The notes: a model not told the origin generated them from the sequence alone. A DNA stretch of 64,000 nucleotides from Rhodoferax sp. (GCA_003133245.1 PKWM01000048.1:1-64000); one strand, 5' to 3'. Positions 1 through 9,772 are shown, counted from the stretch's first letter. Numbers and translations: made by a program.

Positions 1-256
<256 letters not shown>

Positions 257-341
257 TTTCAATTCTCCAGACGGACTGCAAAAGGCTAATTTTTCAACAA
301 CTCAAAACACCGGGTGGCAAAGCATTCGCACACCCAATAAC

Positions 342-416
342 TGGTGCCCATTCCGGGAATCGGACCCGGGACCTCTCCCTTACCAAGGGAGTGCTCTGCC
401 ACTGAGCCAAATGGGC
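342..416 (-). tRNA. tRNA-Thr (anticodon GGT)
   Basis: The 75-base cloverleaf has acceptor arms GCCCATT / AATGGGC with an encoded ACCA end. The anticodon stem CTCCC/GGGAG encloses the loop TTGGTAA, giving anticodon GGT. The T arm carries the GGTCCGATTCC-type sequence. It lies between tRNA-Gly and tuf in the conserved tRNA-tuf cluster and reads ACC/ACT threonine codons. Confidence 0.96.
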
Positions 417-465
417 GAAACTGTCTCATTGAACCGTCATCCGTTCACGGCAAACCATTGACAAC

Positions 466-539
466 TGGAGCGGGAGACGGGAATCGAACCCGCGTCATTA
501 GCTTGGAAGGCTAGGGTTCTACCATTGAACTACTCCCGC
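466..539 (-). tRNA. tRNA-Gly (anticodon TCC)
   Basis: The 74-base cloverleaf has acceptor arms GCGGGAG / CTCCCGC with an encoded TCCA end. The anticodon loop CTTCCAA gives anticodon TCC, and the T loop GGTTCGATTCC is standard. It is the middle tRNA of the tRNA-Tyr/Gly/Thr cluster upstream of tuf. Confidence 0.96.
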
Positions 540-626
540 ATTGAAGCTGAACCAGTCAACCCCAAAACGCCCCAGGGCTCGCTCTCTATGTCAATTACCG
601 CATCTAAATCCAAAAATTCAATCCAC

Positions 627-712
627 TGGTGGAGAGGGATGGATTCGAACCATCGTACTCGTAAGAGGGCAGATTTACAGTCTGCTGCCATTAACCACTC
701 GGCCACCTCTCC
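627..712 (-). tRNA. tRNA-Tyr (anticodon GTA)
   Basis: This is an 86-base class II tRNA with a long variable arm, acceptor arms GGAGAGG / CCTCTCC and an encoded ACCA end. The anticodon loop CTGTAAA gives anticodon GTA. It is the first gene of the tRNA-Tyr/Gly/Thr-tuf unit. A CATAAT hexamer lies 15 bases upstream. Confidence 0.96.
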
Positions 713-726
713 TCGGTGAACCGCAG

Positions 727-755
727 ATTATGCCACGAAGTTCTCCCTTCGCCAT
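727..755 (-). promoter_or_regulatory. Candidate promoter of the tRNA-tuf unit
   Basis: On the minus strand a CATAAT -10-like hexamer (727-732) ends 15 bases before the mature 5' end of tRNA-Tyr. That is the spacing expected for a stable-RNA promoter with a short leader. The -35 region (about 749-755) matches the consensus only weakly. The call rests on position and the -10 element alone. Confidence 0.35.
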
Positions 756-806
756 GACCCAATCTGCACAGCAATTGAGAATATTGGCAATTTTTAAAAA
801 CCGTTC

Positions 807-1565
807 TTATAGGCACGACTCGGTGCTTACGGCTACGCCGTGTTGTGTGCGCCAGGCTCGCGCTTGCGAGAAATGCCCACAACCAATGAAGGGTGCCGGG
901 GGGCGCAATGCCGAAAATGGTGAAGGGTGATTGGCCATCAACACCAAATGGCGCGACGCATCAATCAGGGAGCGTTTGCCTTGCGCGTGTGCACCCCACA
1001 GCATGAAAACTACCGGCTTGGCGCCCTTTGAGACCTTGCAAATCACAGCATCAGTCAGCGCCTCCCAACCACGCCCAGAATGACTGGCAGGCTGGCCCTC
1101 CTCCACCGTCAAACAAGTGTTGAGCAACAGCACGCCGTGACGCGCCCAGTTCACCAAGCTGCCCCCTGGCACGGGAAATGGCGGGAAAGGTGTGCCCAGG
1201 TCGCGCCGCAATTCCTTGAAAATATTTTGTAATGACGGCGGCAAGGCCACACCCGGTGCCACGGAAAAGGCCAGTCCCTCAGCCTGACCGCGCGCGTGGT
1301 AGGGGTCTTGCCCCAAAATCACCACCCGCACTGCTTCAGGCGGCGTCAGGCACAGCGCCCGCAAAGGCTGCGGTGGAAATACAACGGCCCCAGCTTGCAA
1401 CCGCTGTTGCAGGAAGCAGAGCAGGCCGCAGCCAGCGGGAGAACTGAAAAACTCCGCCATCAACGACTGCCAGCCCGGTGCCACCGGCCAGAGCGACGGG
1501 TCGGCCAGCAACAACTGGTCAATCGGTGGCGCGCCCTCCTGCTGCGTCGGGAACTTCTCAGGCAT
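807..1565 (-). CDS. ung: Uracil-DNA glycosylase
   Basis: Family 1 uracil-DNA glycosylase removes uracil from DNA as the first step of base excision repair. The 252-residue protein has the catalytic water-activating motif GQDPYH (Asp general base) and the uracil/DNA-binding [10 protein letters not shown] loop near the C-terminus. The usual [18 protein letters not shown] core is also present. Length is normal for the family. The start overlaps the 3' end of trpC by 8 bases, so the gene is the distal, translationally coupled member of the trp series. The C-terminal tail after GCGHFSQA is slightly longer than usual. Confidence 0.95.
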   Translation of the reverse strand: MPEKFPTQQEGAPPIDQLLLADPSLWPVAPGWQSLMAEFFSSPAGCGLLCFLQQRLQAGAVVFPPQPLRALCLTPPEAVRVVILGQDPYHARGQAEGLAFSVAPGVALPPSLQNIFKELRRDLGTPFPPFPVPGGSLVNWARHGVLLLNTCLTVEEGQPASHSGRGWEALTDAVICKVSKGAKPVVFMLWGAHAQGKRSLIDASRHLVLMANHPSPFSALRPPAPFIGCGHFSQARAWRTQHGVAVSTESCL

Positions 1566-2358
1566 GGGTCAAGCCAAACAACGCCGCCAACGCCTGGCCC
1601 GGATCGTCCGCGCGCATGAAAGCCTCTCCCACCAAAAACGCATTCACCCCGGCTGCGGCCAAACGCAGCACATCATCGCGGCGATGGATGCCGCTCTCGC
1701 AGACCAGCAGGCGGTCTTTGGGCATTTCCTGCAGCAGGGCGAGGGTGGTGTCGAGCGATACCTCAAAAGTCTTGAGATTGCGGTTGTTGACGCCAATCAG
1801 TGGCGTTTTCAGCTTTAGCGCCCGTGCCAACTCACTTGCGTCATGCACTTCGACCAGCACCGCCATGTCCAGGCTGCGCGCAATGGCTTCAAACTCTTTC
1901 AACTGCGCGTCATCCAGAATCGCAGCGATCAGCAGCACCGCGTCAGCGCCGATCGCGCGCGACTCATAGATTTGGTAGGCATCAATCATGAAATCCTTGC
2001 GCAGCACCGGCAGCGGGCAGGAAGCACGCGCTTGCTTGAGGTAATCGACACCACCCTGAAAAAACTGCTGGTCAGTGAGCACCGATAGGCAGGCGGCACC
2101 ATTTTCTGTGTAGGTTTGTGCAATGTCTGCTGGAATAAAGTCCTCGCGCAGCACGCCTTGAGACGGGCTGGCTTTTTTGATTTCGGCAATGACAGCGGGC
2201 TTCCCGGCGGTGATTTTGGCATGCATCGCCCCCACGAAATCCCGCGTTAACACGCGCGACTCGGCATCCAGACGCACTGTGGGAAAAGACTTGCACCTGA
2301 TGGCGGCGGTAACTTCTTCGCGCTTGACAGTCAGGATTTTGGTCAGAATATCGCTCAC
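1558..2358 (-). CDS. trpC: Indole-3-glycerol-phosphate synthase
   Basis: TrpC closes the indole ring of CdRP to give indole-3-glycerol phosphate, a tryptophan pathway step in the cytoplasm. The 266-residue (beta/alpha)8 barrel shows the catalytic [10 protein letters not shown] segment (Lys), VLRKDFM, the LLIAAILDD and VEVH strands, GVNNRNL and the phosphate-binding CESGI. It is a single-domain enzyme, not fused to TrpF. Its start overlaps trpD by 4 bases (ATGA) and its end overlaps ung, so it lies inside a tightly coupled operon. Confidence 0.97.
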   Translation of the reverse strand: MSDILTKILTVKREEVTAAIRCKSFPTVRLDAESRVLTRDFVGAMHAKITAGKPAVIAEIKKASPSQGVLREDFIPADIAQTYTENGAACLSVLTDQQFFQGGVDYLKQARASCPLPVLRKDFMIDAYQIYESRAIGADAVLLIAAILDDAQLKEFEAIARSLDMAVLVEVHDASELARALKLKTPLIGVNNRNLKTFEVSLDTTLALLQEMPKDRLLVCESGIHRRDDVLRLAAAGVNAFLVGEAFMRADDPGQALAALFGLTHA

Positions 2359-3407
2359 TGTGCCGATCCTTTGAGTCGTTGGGACAATGCCACAAGTTGC
2401 ACCAGTTTGACCTTTGCTGCGCCTGAGTCAATCGCTGCTCGCGCCGAGTGGATGCCAGCGGGTACCGACTCCACCACGTTCGCCGCATAGAGTGCCACAC
2501 CCGCGTTAAGAATTACGATGTCACGCGCCGCACCCGCCACGTTATCAAGCACTCCAAGCAACATCGCTTTGGACTCTTCGGGCGTTTGCACCTTGAGCGC
2601 GCGGTTGCTGGCCATCACCATGTTGAAATCTTCCGGGTGAATTTCATACTCGGTGATTTCACCGTTTTTCAGTTCTCCCACCAGCGTGGCAGCGCCCAGT
2701 GACACTTCATCCATGCCGTCCTTGCCGAAGACGACCAACGCGTGCTCAGTGCCCAGTCGCTGCAAGGCACGCACCTGAATCCCCACCAAGTCAGGATGAA
2801 AGACGCCCATCAAAATATTCGGCGCATCGGCGGGGTTGGTCAACGGCCCGAGTAGATTGAAGATGGTCTTGATGCCCAGCTCTTTGCGCACCGGCGCCAC
2901 GTTTTTCATGGCCGGATGATGATTGGGCGCAAACATGAAACCGACGCCGACTTCGCTGATGCATTGGGCAATGGCCGCTGGCGACAGGTTGATGTTGATG
3001 CCAAGCGACTCCATCACGTCGGCGCTGCCGCTCTTGCTTGAGACACTTCTGCCGCCGTGCTTGCTGACCCTGGCACCGGCCGCTGCCGCCACAAACATCG
3101 CGCAAGTCGAGATATTGAAAGTGTGTGTGCCGTCGCCGCCGGTGCCGACGATGTCCACCAAATGGGTTTTATCGGCGACGTTCACCTTGGTCGAGAACTC
3201 GCGCATCACTTGAGCTGCCGCAGTGATCTCGCCAATGGTTTCTTTCTTGACGCGCAAGCCGGTGATCAAAGCTGCAATCATGACGGGCGACCACTCGCCG
3301 TTCATGATCTGGCGCACAACGTGCAGCATCTCATCGTGGAAAATTTCGCGATGCTCAATAGTGCGCAAAAGCGCTTCTTGTGGGGTGATTTTGATCGTTG
3401 ACGGCAT
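2355..3407 (-). CDS. trpD: Anthranilate phosphoribosyltransferase
   Basis: TrpD transfers the phosphoribosyl group of PRPP to anthranilate. The 350-residue protein carries the PRPP-binding [14 protein letters not shown] motif, the [16 protein letters not shown] segment, and the LLGPLTNPA stretch typical of the family. It is a stand-alone enzyme, not fused to TrpG. The start lies 8 bases after the threonine aldolase stop, and the end overlaps trpC by 4 bases, indicating operon expression. Confidence 0.97.
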   Translation of the reverse strand: MPSTIKITPQEALLRTIEHREIFHDEMLHVVRQIMNGEWSPVMIAALITGLRVKKETIGEITAAAQVMREFSTKVNVADKTHLVDIVGTGGDGTHTFNISTCAMFVAAAAGARVSKHGGRSVSSKSGSADVMESLGININLSPAAIAQCISEVGVGFMFAPNHHPAMKNVAPVRKELGIKTIFNLLGPLTNPADAPNILMGVFHPDLVGIQVRALQRLGTEHALVVFGKDGMDEVSLGAATLVGELKNGEITEYEIHPEDFNMVMASNRALKVQTPEESKAMLLGVLDNVAGAARDIVILNAGVALYAANVVESVPAGIHSARAAIDSGAAKVKLVQLVALSQRLKGSAQ

Positions 3408-3415
3408 GATGAACC

Positions 3416-4540
3416 CTATTTATCCGAGTGATTAAAAAACGCCCTGAGTGCCACCACGGCACGGTCAATGCCCGCTGCGTCAACATCCAGGTGTGTGACA
3501 AAACGCAGACGGTACAGGCCAACGGCGAGCACGCCGTGTGCGGTCAAGTAAGGCAGCAGTTCAGCCGCACGCGCCTTGGCGTTGCCCTCTAGATCAACAA
3601 ACACCATATTGGTTTGCGGCGGTTCCACCCGCACGCCCGGCAAATCTACCAAGCCCGCAGCCAGACGCTGCGCCAGCGCGTGGTCATCGGCCAAACGCAC
3701 CACGTGATGCTCCAGCGCATAAGACCCGGCTGCGGCCAGGATGCCAGACTGGCGCATGCCGCCACCGGCCATTTTGCGGATGCGGTGCGCGCGCTTGATG
3801 AAGTCCGCGCTGCCACATAAGACCGACCCGACCGGCGCACCCAGCCCCTTGCTCAGGCAGACCGAGACACTGTCAAAACACCGGGCAATGCGGCGCGCCT
3901 CTTGCACAACGCGCTCCTGAAGCAATGGCGCAGTGCCGCCCTGCTCCCTCGCCCCTTGGGAGACGGCTGGCAAGGCTTGCTGCGCCTGCGCCACGGCGGC
4001 ATTAAACAAGCGCGCGCCGTCCAGATGTGTCGCCAACCCGCGGCTGGCCGCCAGCTTGGTTGCCCGCTGCACATAGTCAAACGGCAACAACTTGCCGCCA
4101 AACGTGTTCTCCAACGCCAGCAGCCGGGTTTTGGCAAAGTGGGCATCGTCGGGTTTGATGGCGGCCTCAATGTCGGCCAATGCCAACGTGCCGTCAGCTT
4201 GATGATTCAAAGGCTGCGGCTGCACGCTGCCAAACACCGCCGCACCGCCGCCCTCCCATCGGTAGGTGTGTGCCATTTGCCCCACGATGTACTCGTCGCC
4301 GCGCTGGCAGTGGCTCAAAATCGCGCACAGATTGCTTTGCGTGCCGGTGGGTACAAACAGCGCCGCCTCAAAGCCCAGCATGGCCGCCAGTTGGTCCTGC
4401 AAGGCGTTGACACTGGGGTCATCGCCAAACACGTCGTCACCCACCGGCGCAGCCATCATCGCCGCGCGCATGGCAGGCGTCGGCTGCGTCACCGTGTCGC
4501 TGCGCAGGTCGACTGTTTTTTCACTAATCTTATAAGCCAT
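3416..4540 (-). CDS. ltaE: Low-specificity L-threonine aldolase
   Basis: This PLP enzyme cleaves L-threonine and L-allo-threonine to glycine and acetaldehyde. The 374-residue protein begins [12 protein letters not shown], the family hallmark. It has the cofactor region [10 protein letters not shown] and the Schiff-base lysine in [15 protein letters not shown] chose the ATG at 4540 because GGAG lies 6 bases upstream. An in-frame TTG at 4552 would place that GGAG inside the gene. It sits between trpG and trpD in the same direction, an unusual passenger that could link glycine supply to trp expression, but no direct pathway link is known. Confidence 0.92.
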   Translation of the reverse strand: MAYKISEKTVDLRSDTVTQPTPAMRAAMMAAPVGDDVFGDDPSVNALQDQLAAMLGFEAALFVPTGTQSNLCAILSHCQRGDEYIVGQMAHTYRWEGGGAAVFGSVQPQPLNHQADGTLALADIEAAIKPDDAHFAKTRLLALENTFGGKLLPFDYVQRATKLAASRGLATHLDGARLFNAAVAQAQQALPAVSQGAREQGGTAPLLQERVVQEARRIARCFDSVSVCLSKGLGAPVGSVLCGSADFIKRAHRIRKMAGGGMRQSGILAAAGSYALEHHVVRLADDHALAQRLAAGLVDLPGVRVEPPQTNMVFVDLEGNAKARAAELLPYLTAHGVLAVGLYRLRFVTHLDVDAAGIDRAVVALRAFFNHSDK

Positions 4541-4591
4541 TTTCATCTCCAACTATTTTGATACGATCGATCCCGCGAGGTCAGAGCTTGT

Positions 4592-5224
4592 TCACTGCCC
4601 CGCAATCGGCGGATGCCGATTGCGCATGTAACTGCGGTCTGTCCCGCGAGGTCTCAGAAAGTTTTTCAGCAGCGCGTGCCCATGCTCAGTGAGGATGCTC
4701 TCGGGGTGAAATTGCACGCCTTCAATGTCGAGGCTGGTGTGCTTGATGCCCATGATCTCGCCGTCATCGCTCCATGCTGTCACCTTCAGACAGGCCGGGC
4801 AAGTGGCGCGTTCGATCGAGAGTGAGTGATAACGATTGACCGTGAACTGCGCGGGCAAGCCAGCGAACACACCTTCTTGAGTCGTTGTAATAACGCTGGT
4901 TTTCCCGTGCATCAGTTGTTGCGCTCGGATAACGTGGCCGCCAAAGGCAGCGCCGATGGCCTGATGCCCCAGGCAGACGCCCAAAATGGGCAGCTTTCCC
5001 GCAAAGTGTTGAATTGCCGCCACCGAAATACCTGCCTCAGTCGGCGAGCATGGCCCCGGCGAAATAACCAACCGTTCCAGCTCACCCGCAGCCAAGCGCT
5101 TATCGATCTCATCGAGCGTGATCTCGTCGTTGCGCGCCACCGTCACCTGCGCGCCTAGTTCGCCCAGGTACTGCACAATGTTGTAGGTAAAACTGTCGTA
5201 GTTATCGATCATCAACAGCTTCAT
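4592..5224 (-). CDS. trpG: Anthranilate synthase component II (glutamine amidotransferase)
   Basis: TrpG supplies ammonia from glutamine to TrpE for anthranilate synthesis; it often also serves para-aminobenzoate synthesis. The 210-residue class I amidotransferase begins [20 protein letters not shown]. It has the nucleophile in [10 protein letters not shown] and the catalytic His/Glu in [14 protein letters not shown]. The ATG at 5224 overlaps the stop of the ykgJ-like gene (ATGA). The C-terminus runs about 16 residues past the usual end, after FLRPRG. A nearly identical copy of the underlying CCTCGCGGGA bases recurs just downstream, suggesting a small local duplication. Confidence 0.96.
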   Translation of the reverse strand: MKLLMIDNYDSFTYNIVQYLGELGAQVTVARNDEITLDEIDKRLAAGELERLVISPGPCSPTEAGISVAAIQHFAGKLPILGVCLGHQAIGAAFGGHVIRAQQLMHGKTSVITTTQEGVFAGLPAQFTVNRYHSLSIERATCPACLKVTAWSDDGEIMGIKHTSLDIEGVQFHPESILTEHGHALLKNFLRPRGTDRSYMRNRHPPIAGQ

Positions 5225-5919
5225 GCGGTTTCTCCCTGCTTCGTCTTGCCCAGCCCGTGCGGGAAGAACTCGCGCAAGTCGGCCATGAGCAAGGATTTCA
5301 ACGCCGCTTGCATTTCCTCCTGGCCCTTCACCTTTCCCAGGTGGGCACGAATGTAGAGCTCTTTGTAAAGGCTGTTGTCGGCATAGGGCGCCTGCGATCG
5401 CACGCCCGAGGTCACCTGGCACAGGAGCGCATCCGCGTCCATGTTGAAAATCAGACGGCAGATGATCGGCCGGTGCTGGTAGATAGTGCAGCGCGAGTCC
5501 CTCAGGAAAGAGCAGGGCTGTCCGGCGTACTTCATCACCGGGAGGGTGCTCCACTCGGTGGGCGCTTGCAGCGGCATGCCGATTTCCCTGGAGATCACTT
5601 CGGCCTCCTGCTGCGTCACCGCCACCGACTGATAGCAGCAGCCGTCGCATGCATCGCGGCAGGCCGCTTGCGGCGCGGCGGCATCGGCGAAGGTTTCCGC
5701 CATCTGGCGCAACCAATAGATCTTGTGTTTGATCGTCGGCGCTTTGTTCAGATGCTTAAGCTGCGAGGTCAGGCGCGGCTCATTGGCCTTTGCCCGCACG
5801 TTGGCCAATGCCAACCGTGCACGAGCGTCGTCCTGCGTTCGCGGATCGTTCCAGCGCTCGGCCTGCCGTGCGACCAGCTCGGCCTGTTGCGGCGTCAGTG
5901 GGGAGGTCGGCTCGTTCAC
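5221..5919 (-). CDS. YkgJ-family cysteine-cluster protein
   Basis: The 232-residue protein has the cysteine cluster of the YkgJ/CxxCxxCC zinc- or iron-chelating family. The spacing is CRDACDGCC near residue 85-93, then [14 protein letters not shown] and a last Cys in ALLCQV. The metal and the biological role are not known for this family. There is no signal peptide or membrane segment, so it is probably cytoplasmic. The start is GTG at 5919, overlapping the stop of a trpE-like tail (GAGTGA), and the end overlaps the trpG start (ATGA). It is therefore wedged between trp sequences and is likely translationally coupled to trpG. Confidence 0.85.
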   Translation of the reverse strand: MNEPTSPLTPQQAELVARQAERWNDPRTQDDARARLALANVRAKANEPRLTSQLKHLNKAPTIKHKIYWLRQMAETFADAAAPQAACRDACDGCCYQSVAVTQQEAEVISREIGMPLQAPTEWSTLPVMKYAGQPCSFLRDSRCTIYQHRPIICRLIFNMDADALLCQVTSGVRSQAPYADNSLYKELYIRAHLGKVKGQEEMQAALKSLLMADLREFFPHGLGKTKQGETA

Positions 5920-6020
5920 TCCGGCCCCTCTTCCACCAGTTCCGCCGACCCCAACTCGCCCAGGTACTGCACGATGTTGTAAGTAAAGTTGACGTAGTTA
6001 TCAATCATCAAGAGTTTCAT
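5916..6020 (-). pseudogene. Chimeric remnant: first 24 codons of trpG joined to last 10 codons of trpE
   Basis: This 34-codon open stretch starts with an ATG overlapping the diguanylate cyclase stop. It encodes [20 protein letters not shown] then GELG, nearly identical to the start of the real trpG (4592-5224) with D-to-V and S-to-N changes. It then switches to [10 protein letters not shown], which matches the TrpE C-terminus (SAELVEEGLE with one change in this stretch). The stop TGA overlaps the GTG of the ykgJ-like gene. Most differences from the intact trpG are silent third-base changes. It is too short to be an amidotransferase and is best read as the junction scar of a duplication or cassette insertion. 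It may still serve translational coupling. Confidence 0.85.
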
Positions 6021-8233
6021 AGGGCTGCCTCAAACACCACAAACCGGTCCCGCCCCGCCGCCTTGGCCTGGTACATCGCCGTATCGGCGTTCTGCGTCAA
6101 CTCGGCTTCATTGCTGCCGTGCTCGGGGTAGATGGCAATACCTGTGCTCGACGAGATGCTGACCGTTTGCCCGGCGGACAAGGTGAAAGGCTGAACCAGT
6201 GCGTCGTGAATCTTCTGCGCTACCCTCAGCGCATTGGGTGCCGCCTCGATGACCGGCAACAACACCACAAACTCGTCTCCGCCCACGCGCGCCACGGTGT
6301 CGGACTCACGCACGCAAGTCTGCAAGCGCTGGGCCACCGCCAGCAACAGTTCATCGCCCACCGCATGCCCGAAGTCGTCATTGACCGGCTTGAACTTATC
6401 CAGGTCGATAAACAACAGGGCCAGGCGTTTTTGGTCGCGCCGGGCTTTGCTTAAGCCCTGCTGCAATCGGTCTTGCAGCAAACGTCGGTTCGGCAAGCCG
6501 GTCAGCGGATCGTAAAAAGCGAGCTGTTTGATCTCTTCCTCAGTCGCCTTGCGTTGGGTAATGTCGGCGTGGGTGCCGACGTAATGGGTCACGGTACCAC
6601 CGTCGTCATGCACGACAGTGATACTGAGCAAATTCGGGAAAATATCGCCGTTTTTTTTCCGGTTCCAGATTTCACCTTGCCAGGTTCCGTCATGGTTGAC
6701 GCGCTCCCACATGGCAGCATAAAACTGCCGATCTTGCCGACCTGATTGCAACAACCGTGGCGTCTTCCCAAAGACTTCGTCTGCCGTATAGCCAAACATT
6801 GCAGTAAAGGCCCGATTAACCCGCAGAATGACCTGGTTCAGGTCAGTGATGATCATGCTTTCCTGGCAGTCAAAAACTGTCGCTGCAAGGCGCAAATCGA
6901 TCTCCTGTAGCTTGCGCTCAGTGATGTCTTCAGTCGCTCCAATCAGGCGATTGGGTACACCCAGAGCGTCACTGTAAAGCGCTGCGCGATTGTGCATAAA
7001 GCGCAGCTGCCCGTCCTGACGCCGAATCTGGAACATCAGGTCAAACGCCTGGCCTTGATTGATGGTGGCGCGAGTCGCGTCTTTCATGCGGTGCTCCTCA
7101 CCCGGCAAGAGAAGCGCCCGCCAGTCGTTATTGAGGACATTGACCTTTTTCGGGTTCAGCCCAAACAGAGCAAACATGGCCGCATCCCAGTGGTAACGCC
7201 TGTTAGACAGCTCGTACTCCCAGATGCCAACGCCGCTGGCCTGGGTCGCCAGCTTGAGTCGCTGAGCGCTGACGCGTTGGTACGATTTTTGGCGCTGGTA
7301 AAGGAACAGACCAACTGCGCTCAGTACAACCAACAGTAAGTAAGCCACTGCCTGACGTCCCAGGTCCCGCTGCCACGGCGCAATCACGACGTTCAGCGCA
7401 CGGCTGACGATCAGCACCAGTGGTTTGTCCATGACCAGGGTCGTTGGCGCAAAGGTGCGTAACACGGCCAAGTGCGGCGCGTCAGCGAAATAATCGACAC
7501 CTCTGAAATGGCTGACGGCGCGCTGGCTTTGCAGGTGTTGGCTGAAAAAAGAACTTGGATCTGATAAATCCCGCGCCATGAAATTGTTCAGAGCGGGCGC
7601 ACTCACAAACACTTGGCCCGCGCCGTGAACCAGCATAACGCGCATGTCGTCGGCATAACGCACTGAATTGAGCAAACTCTGCATATCCACTGGATCAATT
7701 GCTGCGGAAACCACGCCGACAAACTGGCCCTTTCCGTCAAGCACGGCACGGCTCAGACTAATCAAATAGTTGTTCAGCACCGACTTGAAGGGCGGGCTGA
7801 CGTACAGCATTTTTGGGTTCAGCGACTGCAAGGGTGCCTGAAAGTAGTCGCGCTGGTAAAAGTTGCGCCCCATCAGCTCATCAAGGTTTGACAGAATAAC
7901 GGTGCCGTGGGCATCGAGCACCAGCAAAGTACGCACCGAGGTCATAGCGACCCCCAGACTTTTCAAGTGATTCATGCCCTCAAAAAAGGCGTTGGGTCGA
8001 TTTTGCCAGCCTGGCAGCTCGGTCATGATGGACTCCAGGCTTAGGTTGATAGCGGTCAATTGGCGCGTCAGATTGTCTTCGATCACCTTCGATTGCGTGC
8101 TCAACCGTTCCAGTTCCACCGCTTCCATGCGCCCCTGCTCAAGCTGTAGGTTAAAAGCGAGATAAGCGCCCACGGCAGCCAGTCCCAATGCCAATAGCCA
8201 CCAATGCCGCCAGCGAATTAAAAACCGTTTCAC
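6017..8233 (-). CDS. Membrane sensor diguanylate cyclase (dCache-PAS-PAS-GGDEF)
   Basis: The 738-residue protein is predicted to make cyclic di-GMP in response to an extracytoplasmic signal. Domains in order: membrane segment about 10-28, periplasmic dCache-like region about 30-290 (YQRDYFQAPL and YLISLSRAVLD are typical), membrane segment about 294-314, two PAS/PAC modules (325-440 and 445-560), and GGDEF (570-735). The active-site GGDEF (651-655) is intact and the inhibitory RxxD (RESD, 642-645) lies five residues before it, so it should be active and product-inhibited. There is no EAL domain. It starts with GTG overlapping the trpE stop and ends overlapping the trpG-like remnant, so it is embedded in the trp operon. 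Confidence 0.92.
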   Translation of the reverse strand: MKRFLIRWRHWWLLALGLAAVGAYLAFNLQLEQGRMEAVELERLSTQSKVIEDNLTRQLTAINLSLESIMTELPGWQNRPNAFFEGMNHLKSLGVAMTSVRTLLVLDAHGTVILSNLDELMGRNFYQRDYFQAPLQSLNPKMLYVSPPFKSVLNNYLISLSRAVLDGKGQFVGVVSAAIDPVDMQSLLNSVRYADDMRVMLVHGAGQVFVSAPALNNFMARDLSDPSSFFSQHLQSQRAVSHFRGVDYFADAPHLAVLRTFAPTTLVMDKPLVLIVSRALNVVIAPWQRDLGRQAVAYLLLVVLSAVGLFLYQRQKSYQRVSAQRLKLATQASGVGIWEYELSNRRYHWDAAMFALFGLNPKKVNVLNNDWRALLLPGEEHRMKDATRATINQGQAFDLMFQIRRQDGQLRFMHNRAALYSDALGVPNRLIGATEDITERKLQEIDLRLAATVFDCQESMIITDLNQVILRVNRAFTAMFGYTADEVFGKTPRLLQSGRQDRQFYAAMWERVNHDGTWQGEIWNRKKNGDIFPNLLSITVVHDDGGTVTHYVGTHADITQRKATEEEIKQLAFYDPLTGLPNRRLLQDRLQQGLSKARRDQKRLALLFIDLDKFKPVNDDFGHAVGDELLLAVAQRLQTCVRESDTVARVGGDEFVVLLPVIEAAPNALRVAQKIHDALVQPFTLSAGQTVSISSSTGIAIYPEHGSNEAELTQNADTAMYQAKAAGRDRFVVFEAAL

Positions 8234-9747
8234 TCCAGCCCTTCTTCCACCAGTTCCGCCGCCCGCAAGAGCGCGCGCGCCTTGGCTTCAGTCTCGCGCC
8301 ATTCGGTCTCGGGCACCGAGTCGGCCACGATGCCGGCTGCTGCCTGCACGTACAGCACCTGATCCTTGATGATGCCGGTGCGGATCGCTATCGCCACATC
8401 CATGTCACCGGCGTAGCTCAGATAACCACAGGCACCACCGTATGGACCGCGCTTGGTCGGCTCCAGCTGGTCGATCAACTCCATCGCGTGAACCTTAGGC
8501 GCACCGGTCAGCGTGCCAGCAGGGAAAGTAGCGCGCAGCACGTCCATACTACTCAGGCTCTGACCCTGCGGGCCGTCGATCAGAGTACCTTCCACGTTGC
8601 TGACAATGTGCATCACATGGCTATAGCGTTCGACGCTGAAGGCTTCGGTGACCTTGACACTGCCGATTTTGGCAATGCGGCCAATATCGTTGCGCGCCAG
8701 GTCAATCAGCATCACATGCTCGGCACGCTCTTTCGGGTCCGCCAGCAACTCCACTTCAGCCGCTTTGTCTTTCTCAGGCGTGGCGCCGCGCGGGCGCGTG
8801 CCCGCCAGTGGACGAATCGTAATCTTTTGTTCGGACTGACCCTCGGTGCTGATTTGCTCCTGACGCACCAGAATCTCCGGCGACGCACCCACGACATGGA
8901 AGTCGCCAAAGTGGTAGTAATACATGTAGGGCGACGGGTTGAGCGAGCGCAGCGAGCGGTACAAACTCAGCGGCGACTCGGTGTAGCGCTTCTTGATGCG
9001 CTGGCCCACTTGCACCTGCATCACGTCGCCACCGGCTATCAGCGCCTTGGCCCGCTCGACAGCGGCAATAAAGTCGGTCTTGGCAAAGTCGCGTTCGACT
9101 GGGTAGCTTTGCGTCGGCAACACCGATGGGGCGCTGACTGAGTACTTGAGCTGTTGCTTCAAATCGCTCAGGCGTTTCCTGGCGTTGGCATAGGCCTCGG
9201 GCCGCGCCGGATCGGCATAGACCATCAAATACAGCTTGCCAGAAAGATTGTCGATCACCGCCAGCTCTTCGCATTGCATCAGCAAAATATCGGGGCAGCC
9301 CAGGGTGTCAGGCGGGCAGGATTTTGTCAGTTTCTTCTCGATGTAGCGCACCGTGTCGTAACCAAAGTAGCCCGCCAGACCACCACAAAAACGTGGCAAA
9401 CCCTCTCGTAGTGCGACCTTGAAGCGCTTTTGATAATCGGTAATAAAGTCCAGCGGATTGGCGCTGGACGTTTCTACCACTCCGCCATCGGTGACAACTT
9501 CGGTGCGCACATCCGCACCAAAGCCGCTGGCACGCAGCAGCGTGCGCGCGGGCAGGCCGATGAAGCTGTAGCGACCAAAACGCTCGCCACCCACCACCGA
9601 TTCAAGCAAAAAACTGTAGGCCTGATCCCGCGCTAGTTTCAGATACAACGACAAAGGCGTCTCCAGGTCGGCAAAAGCCTCAGCCAGTAACGGGATGCGG
9701 TTGTAGCCTTGAGCGCCAAGGCAATTGAATTCCGATTCAGAAATCAC
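8230..9747 (-). CDS. trpE: Anthranilate synthase component I
   Basis: TrpE converts chorismate and TrpG-derived ammonia to anthranilate. The 505-residue protein has the N-terminal feedback region with LLES, and the chorismate-binding core with PYMYYYHFGD, ASPEILVR, RPLAGTRPRG, DLARNDIGR and FPAGTLTGAPK. The start is a GTG at 9747 preceded by AAGG, about 8 bases upstream. It begins only 25 bases after the gspF stop and has no visible leader peptide or attenuator. Its stop overlaps the GTG of the diguanylate cyclase gene. The separation of trpE from trpG by other genes is atypical. Confidence 0.97.
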   Translation of the reverse strand: MISESEFNCLGAQGYNRIPLLAEAFADLETPLSLYLKLARDQAYSFLLESVVGGERFGRYSFIGLPARTLLRASGFGADVRTEVVTDGGVVETSSANPLDFITDYQKRFKVALREGLPRFCGGLAGYFGYDTVRYIEKKLTKSCPPDTLGCPDILLMQCEELAVIDNLSGKLYLMVYADPARPEAYANARKRLSDLKQQLKYSVSAPSVLPTQSYPVERDFAKTDFIAAVERAKALIAGGDVMQVQVGQRIKKRYTESPLSLYRSLRSLNPSPYMYYYHFGDFHVVGASPEILVRQEQISTEGQSEQKITIRPLAGTRPRGATPEKDKAAEVELLADPKERAEHVMLIDLARNDIGRIAKIGSVKVTEAFSVERYSHVMHIVSNVEGTLIDGPQGQSLSSMDVLRATFPAGTLTGAPKVHAMELIDQLEPTKRGPYGGACGYLSYAGDMDVAIAIRTGIIKDQVLYVQAAAGIVADSVPETEWRETEAKARALLRAAELVEEGLE

Positions 9748-9772
9748 AGCAGGAGCCTTTCCACCGAGCTCG

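Noticed and set aside
5225-5716. Upstream extension of the trpG frame to 5716
   Set aside because: The extra residues are the ykgJ-like gene read in another frame. The real TrpG N-terminus begins at 5224.
9748-9772. trp leader peptide or attenuator before trpE
   Set aside because: The gap is only 25 bases, with no Trp codons or alternative stems.
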